A DNA stretch of 20,253 bases from Syntrophomonadaceae bacterium (GTDB lineage: Bacteria > Bacillota > Dethiobacteria > DTU022 > UBA8154). The stretch's first letter is position 1; each line of letters opens with the position of its first letter. The notes beneath the pieces were generated by a model that worked only from the letters and a program-made list of their open reading frames with translations, was not told where the DNA came from and searched no databases. Location of the stretch: positions 1 to 20,253 of the forward strand of contig SKTJ01000169.1 in assembly GCA_007122565.1 (NCBI GenBank). Reading direction: 5' to 3'. The position numbers were made by a program, and so were the translations under genes. Below, one piece after another: positions 16,499-20,253 of this stretch.

Positions 16499-16529
16499 AA
16501 AAACGGCATCGCTTAAAAAAAGACGCCGT
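16499..16529 (-). terminator. Terminator between nadE and tig
   Basis: On the minus strand ACGGCGTC pairs with GATGCCGT (eight pairs, one G-U) around an 11-nt loop that itself holds seven T, followed by a T5 run. It would end transcripts from nadE and from the candidate promoter at 16594-16622. Confidence 0.7.
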
Positions 16530-16593
16530 CAAAGGCAAAAGGTTTTATAATAATACCCCCAAGCCGCCTGCCAGCCGCGTATTACTTACAGTT
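16530..16593 (-). ncRNA. Candidate short transcript or leader between nadE and tig
   Basis: A promoter-like sequence upstream and a terminator downstream bracket about 90 nt with no open frame. It contains a 6-bp stem TAATAC/GTATTA (16584-16579 with 16556-16551, minus-strand sense) closing a G-rich loop. It may be a small RNA, an attenuated leader or an inert nadE 3' end. Not a recognised RNA family. Confidence 0.25.
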
Positions 16594-16622
16594 ATTTTAG
16601 CATAATTATTTTCATTTGGAAA
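16594..16622 (-). promoter_or_regulatory. Candidate extended -10 promoter after nadE
   Basis: On the minus strand TTTCCA (16622-16617), 17 bp, TAAAAT (16599-16594), the latter preceded by TGC (extended -10). It lies 26 bp after the nadE stop and upstream of a terminator rather than of a gene. Confidence 0.45.
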
Positions 16623-16647
16623 GTGAAAAGACAAATCCCCTGAAAAT

Positions 16648-17376
16648 TCACCGTTTAACCATAAACACTGGGGGCATTTTTCGCTTATGCATGCTTTGCT
16701 GCTCCATTAAGCTGATCTTTTCCCCTATTGCCCCATCCACAGTGCCGCCCTTAAGATAATGATCCAGCGCGGCATAGGTGAAACCCATCTCCCTTTCATC
16801 CGTTTGCCCCTCCCAGAGCCCGCCGGATGGCTTTTTCCCAATAATCTGCTCCGGTATTTCCAGGTAACGAGCCAGCGCATAGACATCTTCTTTCAGTAAG
16901 TCACCGAGGGGTTCAAGATCAACCGCGCCATCGCCGTGTTTGGTAAAGTACCCGATCATGATCTCGCTTTTATTGCCCGTACCAATTACACGATAATGAA
17001 GAGAGGCTGCATAGTAATAGAGGGTACTCATACGCAGGCGCGGCTTAATATTGGCCCTGGCCAGAGTATTTTCCCCGTGTTCTGTCGCTCCGAGAGTCGT
17101 GATAAACTGATCATAGACAGGATCAAGCACCACGACGCGGGTGGGAAGCTGGAACCTTTCAGCCAGGAGCAGCGCATGTTCTTGATCTTCAGGCTGACTA
17201 TGGCAGGGCATCACCAGTGCCAGGCATTGTGCGGCAAAAGTTTTTTGACAAAGAACCGCCACCACTGCAGAATCGAGGCCGCCGCTCAGGCCGAATACGC
17301 AGCCTTTACCCCCCGAGCCCGTAACCTCCTCCCTGAGCCAATGGCAAATTTCATTACATAGTTTTTCCATATTCAT
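16648..17376 (-). CDS. nadE: NH3-dependent NAD+ synthetase
   Basis: A cytosolic PP-loop enzyme that amidates deamido-NAD with ATP and ammonia, the last step of NAD synthesis. 242 aa, the size of the ammonia-dependent type; no nitrilase (glutaminase) domain is present. PP-loop SGGLDSAVV (31-39); further family motifs GTGNKSEIMIGYFTKHGDGA and KKPSGGLWEGQTDE (about residues 132-151 and 181-194). ATG 17376 follows GGGAGGAGGTAAG by 7 bp; a second ATG two codons on is possible. It lies 54 bp after the ttcA-like gene, in the same direction, with a small inverted repeat between. A terminator lies about 120 bp downstream. Confidence 0.97.
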   Translation of the reverse strand: MNMEKLCNEICHWLREEVTGSGGKGCVFGLSGGLDSAVVAVLCQKTFAAQCLALVMPCHSQPEDQEHALLLAERFQLPTRVVVLDPVYDQFITTLGATEHGENTLARANIKPRLRMSTLYYYAASLHYRVIGTGNKSEIMIGYFTKHGDGAVDLEPLGDLLKEDVYALARYLEIPEQIIGKKPSGGLWEGQTDEREMGFTYAALDHYLKGGTVDGAIGEKISLMEQQSMHKRKMPPVFMVKR

Positions 17377-17400
17377 AACAAATCTTACCTCCTCCCATAT

Positions 17401-17426
17401 TACAAAAGGGGTCTGGCCCCCCTGTA
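17401..17426. repeat. Inverted repeat between ttcA-like gene and nadE
   Basis: TACA and GGGG on one side mirror CCCC and TGTA on the other around TCTGG. On the minus strand the hairpin is followed by TTTT after CCCC, so it may be a weak terminator or processing site. GGGGTCTG-type sequences of this form recur in many genomes as a dispersed repeat (recall only). Confidence 0.45.
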
Positions 17427-17430
17427 AATT

Positions 17431-18165
17431 TTACCAGATCTTGTCCCTTTTCCACTGCTTTTCCAGGGCTGTGATGAAACGCTGTTGAATCCGTGGATAG
17501 CGGGATTGGATGAATTCTGTAATTTCTCCCATCTCGTGCCGTTTCGTCTTTCCCGCCGCAGGGCATGGATTATGCAGCGGTGGCAGGTTTTCGAGGCGGC
17601 ATAGGGATGCCAGTGTTTTTTCCGGAATACAGATCAAGGGCCGGATTAATTTTAAATCGCGCCGGTCCAGGTACGTGTAGGGTTTGAAGGTATCCAACCG
17701 GCCGGAATAAATCAGGTTAAGCAATAATGTCTCAACCGCATCATCCAGGTGATGCCCCAGGGCCACACCGTTGCAGCCCAATTTTTGTGCCGCACTGTGC
17801 AGCGCACCGCGCCGCATTTTGGCACACAGGGAGCATGGATTTTTCTCTTTTCTTGATTCAAAAACAATGGGGCCAATACGGGTCCGCTCCACATGCAGGG
17901 GAATTCCCAGACGGCTGCATAAAGCCTGCATCGGGGCCGTCTCCACACCCCAACCCATCTCCACAAAAATGGCGTGCAGGGAAAACAAAAAGGGAGTTTG
18001 ATCCCTGACCAGGGAAAGGATGTACAGCAGAGCGTTGCTGTCTTTCCCGCCGGATATTCCGATGGCCAGTTTGTCCCCCGCTTCGATCATACCGTACCTG
18101 ATCATCGTCTGTTTAACCGTGGACAGAAACAATCTGTTGTAGCGTCTGTTATATTCCCGTTTCAA
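17431..18165 (-). CDS. TtcA-family tRNA 2-thiolation PP-loop protein
   Basis: A PP-loop ATP pyrophosphatase related to TtcA, which uses an iron-sulfur cluster to thiolate cytidine 32 of tRNA; substrate here is not proved. 244 aa. PP-loop SGGKDS (38-43), CxxC Cys111-Cys114 (CSLC), a third cysteine Cys201 (NPCPAAGKTKR), and the GHHLDDAVETLL motif (137-148): the three cysteines are the expected cluster ligands. The start is TTG 18165, with GGAAGGTG 11 bp upstream; the first in-frame ATG (residue 21) would remove part of the N-terminal helix. It is followed by nadE, another PP-loop enzyme. Its promoter contains a perfect palindrome between -35 and -10. Confidence 0.88.
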   Translation of the reverse strand: MKREYNRRYNRLFLSTVKQTMIRYGMIEAGDKLAIGISGGKDSNALLYILSLVRDQTPFLFSLHAIFVEMGWGVETAPMQALCSRLGIPLHVERTRIGPIVFESRKEKNPCSLCAKMRRGALHSAAQKLGCNGVALGHHLDDAVETLLLNLIYSGRLDTFKPYTYLDRRDLKLIRPLICIPEKTLASLCRLENLPPLHNPCPAAGKTKRHEMGEITEFIQSRYPRIQQRFITALEKQWKRDKIW

Positions 18166-18196
18166 TACTCAAAATACACCTTCCAGCGTCCCGCTG

Positions 18197-18226
18197 ATAA
18201 TATACTTACCAGTAAGTATTTGTTAA
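18197..18226 (-). promoter_or_regulatory. Promoter of the ttcA-like gene and nadE
   Basis: On the minus strand TTAACA (18226-18221), 18 bp, TATTAT (18202-18197); each box matches consensus in five of six bases. The spacer is almost exactly filled by the palindrome at 18202-18219. Confidence 0.6.
18202..18219. promoter_or_regulatory. Perfect 8-2-8 palindrome, probable repressor operator
   Basis: ATACTTACCAGTAAGTAT has perfect 8-bp arms and a CA centre. Size, symmetry and position between the promoter boxes fit a TetR-family operator. It also adjoins the candidate plus-strand -35 at 18220, so it may control both divergent units. No regulator gene is in the window. Confidence 0.6.
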
Positions 18227-18249
18227 CTGTCATCACTATAGCACATTAT
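18220..18249 (+). promoter_or_regulatory. Candidate promoter of the corrinoid methyltransferase operon
   Basis: TTGTTA (18220-18225), 18 bp, CATTAT (18244-18249). The leader would be about 130 nt. The -35 abuts the 18202-18219 palindrome. Confidence 0.4.
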
Positions 18250-18307
18250 TTAAGTCGGGGAAATAATAATCAAGAATGAGATTTAATCATACGAAGCAGG
18301 GAAAAGG

Positions 18308-18358
18308 GCATGTGTGGTTGAAAAGACACATATGCAAACTGTACCCCATGGGATGGGG
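18308..18358 (+). other. Two leader hairpins upstream of the corrinoid protein gene
   Basis: Hairpin 1 pairs GCATGTGT (18308-18315) with ACAC and ATGC (18326-18335) with a two-base bulge. Hairpin 2 pairs CCCCAT (18344-18349) with ATGGGG (18353-18358) around GGG. No B12-box or other riboswitch signature was recognised and no T-run follows. Confidence 0.35.
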
Positions 18359-18384
18359 AAACAAAACAGGGGGTGTGTTTTTTG

Positions 18385-19023
18385 GTGGATGATTCTAATT
18401 TGACGCCTGCACTGGGGGAGTTGAACGAAGAAAAAGTGCTGCACTTGGTTCTTCTGCTTAAGGAAAAGGGTGCAGTACCCCTTGATATTATCACACAGCT
18501 CCAGGCCGGTATGGAGATTGTGGGCAGAAAATTTGAGGAGCAGGAATTATACTTATCAGAGCTGATTTACTCTGCCAAAATCTTTAAAAAGGCAATAGAT
18601 ATTCTTGGAGATCTTGTAAAACCGGAAGAAGCCGCCCATTATGGCACCATCGTTATTGGAACAGCACATGAGGACATTCACGATATCGGTAAAGATCTGG
18701 TCGTAAACCTGATGTCATGTAATGGTTTCGAAGTTTATGATCTGGGAGTTGATGTTCCGGCAGCAACATTTATCGAGGCAATTAAAACATACAAAACGCA
18801 ATTTTTAGGCATATCCTGCCTGCTGACCACTATTTTTCAAAACATGCACGCTACAATCGAGGAAATAGATAAGGCCGGCCTGCGCCAGGATGGCATGAAA
18901 ATATTGATCGGCGGTGCTCCGGTAGATGAAAGGGTAAGGAAATTTGTGGGGGCTGATTATTACTGTGAAAGCGCTCAGTCCGCCGTAGATTTATGCAAAA
19001 GGCTTATTGGAGGTAATAAATGA
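18385..19023 (+). CDS. Corrinoid (B12-binding) methyl-carrier protein of a methyltransferase system
   Basis: A MtbC/MtaC/MtvC-like shuttle protein that carries the methyl group on its cobalamin between two methyltransferases. About 212 aa in two domains: a helical cap (roughly residues 5-85) and a Rossmann B12 domain with the cobalt-ligand motif DIHDIG (Asp-x-His-x-x-Gly), GISCLLTT and GGAPV. The start is uncertain: GTG 18385, TTG 18382 and GTG 18373 are in frame; AGGGGGTG at 18368-18375 suits 18385 or 18382. Its stop overlaps the next gene's start by 4 bp, so the two are translationally coupled. The methyl donor is unknown. The system may feed the folate-dependent one-carbon (Wood-Ljungdahl) pathway (inference). 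Confidence 0.92.
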   Translation: MDDSNLTPALGELNEEKVLHLVLLLKEKGAVPLDIITQLQAGMEIVGRKFEEQELYLSELIYSAKIFKKAIDILGDLVKPEEAAHYGTIVIGTAHEDIHDIGKDLVVNLMSCNGFEVYDLGVDVPAATFIEAIKTYKTQFLGISCLLTTIFQNMHATIEEIDKAGLRQDGMKILIGGAPVDERVRKFVGADYYCESAQSAVDLCKRLIGGNK

Positions 19024-20135
19024 TGGCCGGGCATAAGATGACGGCGGCACAAAGAATAGAGGCAGCAATTACAATTACTGCGCCGGACAGAATCCCCATC
19101 TGTCCCCAGCTGGATTATATGACGGCCCGCATGGCAGGTAAGACATGTGCCGAATATGTATCCAGTATTGACACGGCTAACGAGTGTATGAAAATTGCCT
19201 ACAAGGAATTGGGGGGATGGGACTGGCTCTATAACCCCACCGGTTCATATCTTTTTATCAAAACATTTTTTATGGATGTAAAGGTACCGGGGCTCGATTT
19301 ACCGGAACACACAAGCCACCAGATTGTTGAACGGATCCTGTCTCAACCTGAAGATTACGACTATGTGATCAAGCATGGCTATAAGGCCTATAAAAAAATG
19401 ATTATGGAACGGCTTGGCAAGCAAATTGACGTTGCATTATTGCCGGGCACCATGGAAAAAATCCGCACGCTTAATCAGGAATGGGAAAGCAGGGGAATCC
19501 CCATCCAGAAGGCGGGAACACATTTTATTCCGTTCGAAATTTTTTGCCTGCATCGCACATTTAACGAATTTGTAACAGATATGTACCGCACACCGGAGAA
19601 AATATTAGAGGCCAGCCATGCCATGCTCCCGGAAATACTTGATGAAATCAGGGGAACCTGCAAATTACTTGATAATAAGGCATTTTGGCTAGGTGTATGG
19701 CGAGCCAGTGCTTCTTTCATTTCACCTAAACAGTTTGAGAAGTTCGTCCATCCTTTTATTAAGGAAATTGTAATGACACTGATTGGGGAAGGGTTAAGGC
19801 CTATTTTTCATTTAGATGGAAACATGGCACCCATGCTGGAATATTTTACGGAATACCCCAAAGGAACCTGTATCATGGCCCTGGACGGCTATACTGATAT
19901 GCGTAAAGCGAAGCAGGTAGTGGGCGATCGTATGTGCATTATGGGAGATGTTCCCCCAACCCTGCTCTGCCTTGGAACGGAGGCTGAAGTGGAGCGTTAC
20001 TGTAGAGATCTTATTGATGATATGGGCCCGGGCGGCGGGTTTATTCTCGGTTCGGGGTGTACGGTTCCCGTAAATGCTAAAGTTGAAAATGTAAAAACAA
20101 TGATCGATACGGGAAAAGCTTACGGACGATACTAG
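19020..20135 (+). CDS. Uroporphyrinogen-decarboxylase-family methyltransferase (MtaA/MtvB-like)
   Basis: A TIM-barrel protein of the URO-D superfamily, which includes cobalamin methyltransferases such as MtaA, MtbA, CmuA and the demethylase MtvB. 371 aa. With the preceding corrinoid protein it forms a methyl-transfer pair rather than a haem enzyme: haem genes are absent and the arginine-rich N-terminal HemE signature is not seen. Zinc methyltransferases carry HxC and a later Cys; here the segment reads FHLDGNM (His264, Asp266) and the later cysteine is Cys347 in GSGCTVP, so the middle ligand is Asp instead of Cys. ATG 19020 follows GGAGG by about 6-8 bp; a second ATG follows at once. Substrate unknown; O- or N-methyl compounds are possible. 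Confidence 0.88.
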   Translation: MMAGHKMTAAQRIEAAITITAPDRIPICPQLDYMTARMAGKTCAEYVSSIDTANECMKIAYKELGGWDWLYNPTGSYLFIKTFFMDVKVPGLDLPEHTSHQIVERILSQPEDYDYVIKHGYKAYKKMIMERLGKQIDVALLPGTMEKIRTLNQEWESRGIPIQKAGTHFIPFEIFCLHRTFNEFVTDMYRTPEKILEASHAMLPEILDEIRGTCKLLDNKAFWLGVWRASASFISPKQFEKFVHPFIKEIVMTLIGEGLRPIFHLDGNMAPMLEYFTEYPKGTCIMALDGYTDMRKAKQVVGDRMCIMGDVPPTLLCLGTEAEVERYCRDLIDDMGPGGGFILGSGCTVPVNAKVENVKTMIDTGKAYGRY

Positions 20136-20163
20136 AAAAAGGTTGCCGCAGTGGAGCTCATAG

Positions 20164-20250
20164 TGTATCTTTAAAAGTAACTGCTCAGGTATAATTTGCA
20201 GCGGGGTTCAGGATACCTGTTCGAAACCGCAGTCTCAAGTTAAAGATACA
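20164..20250. repeat. 87-bp imperfect palindromic element after the methyltransferase gene
   Basis: Perfect 11-bp terminal inverted repeats TGTATCTTTAA (20164-20174) and TTAAAGATACA (20240-20250). Inside, ACTGC (20179-20183) pairs with GCAGT (20229-20233) and CAGGTAT (20185-20191) with ATACCTG (20213-20219). It could be a small MITE, a structured leader of a gene beyond the window, or a complex terminator. It begins 28 bp after the upstream stop and no coding frame is seen in the last 118 bp. Confidence 0.6.
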
Positions 20251-20253
20251 GGG

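Noticed and set aside
13022..16500. CtsR or HrcA (CIRCE) operators near clpP, clpX and tig
   Set aside because: Neither the GGTCAAA tandem heptads nor TTAGCACTC with its inverse was found in the intergenic gaps.
18166..18384. Cobalamin riboswitch before the corrinoid gene
   Set aside because: The conserved B12 box and the expected length are missing.
19020..20135. HemE (haem uroporphyrinogen decarboxylase)
   Set aside because: Coupled to a corrinoid protein, no haem genes nearby, and the N-terminal HemE arginine signature is absent.
20164..20253. tRNA gene suggested by GTTCGAA near 20219
   Set aside because: No acceptor, D or anticodon arms at proper spacing; the segment is better explained by the three-helix palindrome.

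Overview
The window is a chromosomal, gene-dense segment from an anaerobic Clostridia-type Firmicute, probably a spore-former in the broad Peptococcaceae/Syntrophomonadaceae/Thermoanaerobacteria range (inference). The evidence is AGGAGG-type ribosome binding sites, sigma-A-like promoters, the tig-clpP-clpX-lonB-lonA-ysxC cluster next to a valS-folC pair (as in Bacillus), a sigma-F-like promoter in front of lonB, and a corrinoid methyltransferase operon of the kind found in acetogens and related anaerobes. No rRNA, tRNA, CRISPR array or phage was seen.

Layout. 1-2285 (-): 3' part of a DUF401 membrane protein and folC. 2400-3380: a REP-associated tyrosine transposase (RAYT) gene surrounded and penetrated by five copies of its presumed REP hairpin; it separates folC from valS. 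3383-6046 (-): valS. 6260-8036 (+): a BirA-type operator/promoter, birA and bioY, a likely biotin-responsive autoregulated unit. 8094-16415 (-): tig, clpP, clpX, terminator, lonB with its own promoter, lonA and ysxC (in transcription order from high to low coordinates), the protein folding and quality-control block. 16416-16647: an intergenic region holding a promoter, a hairpin and a terminator (possible small RNA or leader) followed by the tig promoter. 16648-18165 (-): two PP-loop ATPase genes, a TtcA-like tRNA thiolase and nadE. 18166-18384: divergent control region with a perfect 8-2-8 palindrome. 18385-20135 (+): corrinoid protein and a uroporphyrinogen-decarboxylase-like methyltransferase. 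20164-20250: an 87-bp imperfect palindromic element.

Most of the window is core housekeeping in conserved order. The unusual material is between the genes: (i) a REP/RAYT island in which REP copies sit inside the transposase reading frame without stopping it, though a later one-base deletion shifted the C-terminus; (ii) dispersed 7-bp tandem tracts that supply the stop codons of birA and lonB; (iii) a good BirA operator; (iv) a consensus sigma-F promoter at lonB; (v) a TetR-like palindrome filling the spacer of the ttcA promoter; and (vi) a methyltransferase in which the usual HxC zinc motif reads HxD. All calls come from reading the sequence; no database search was run.
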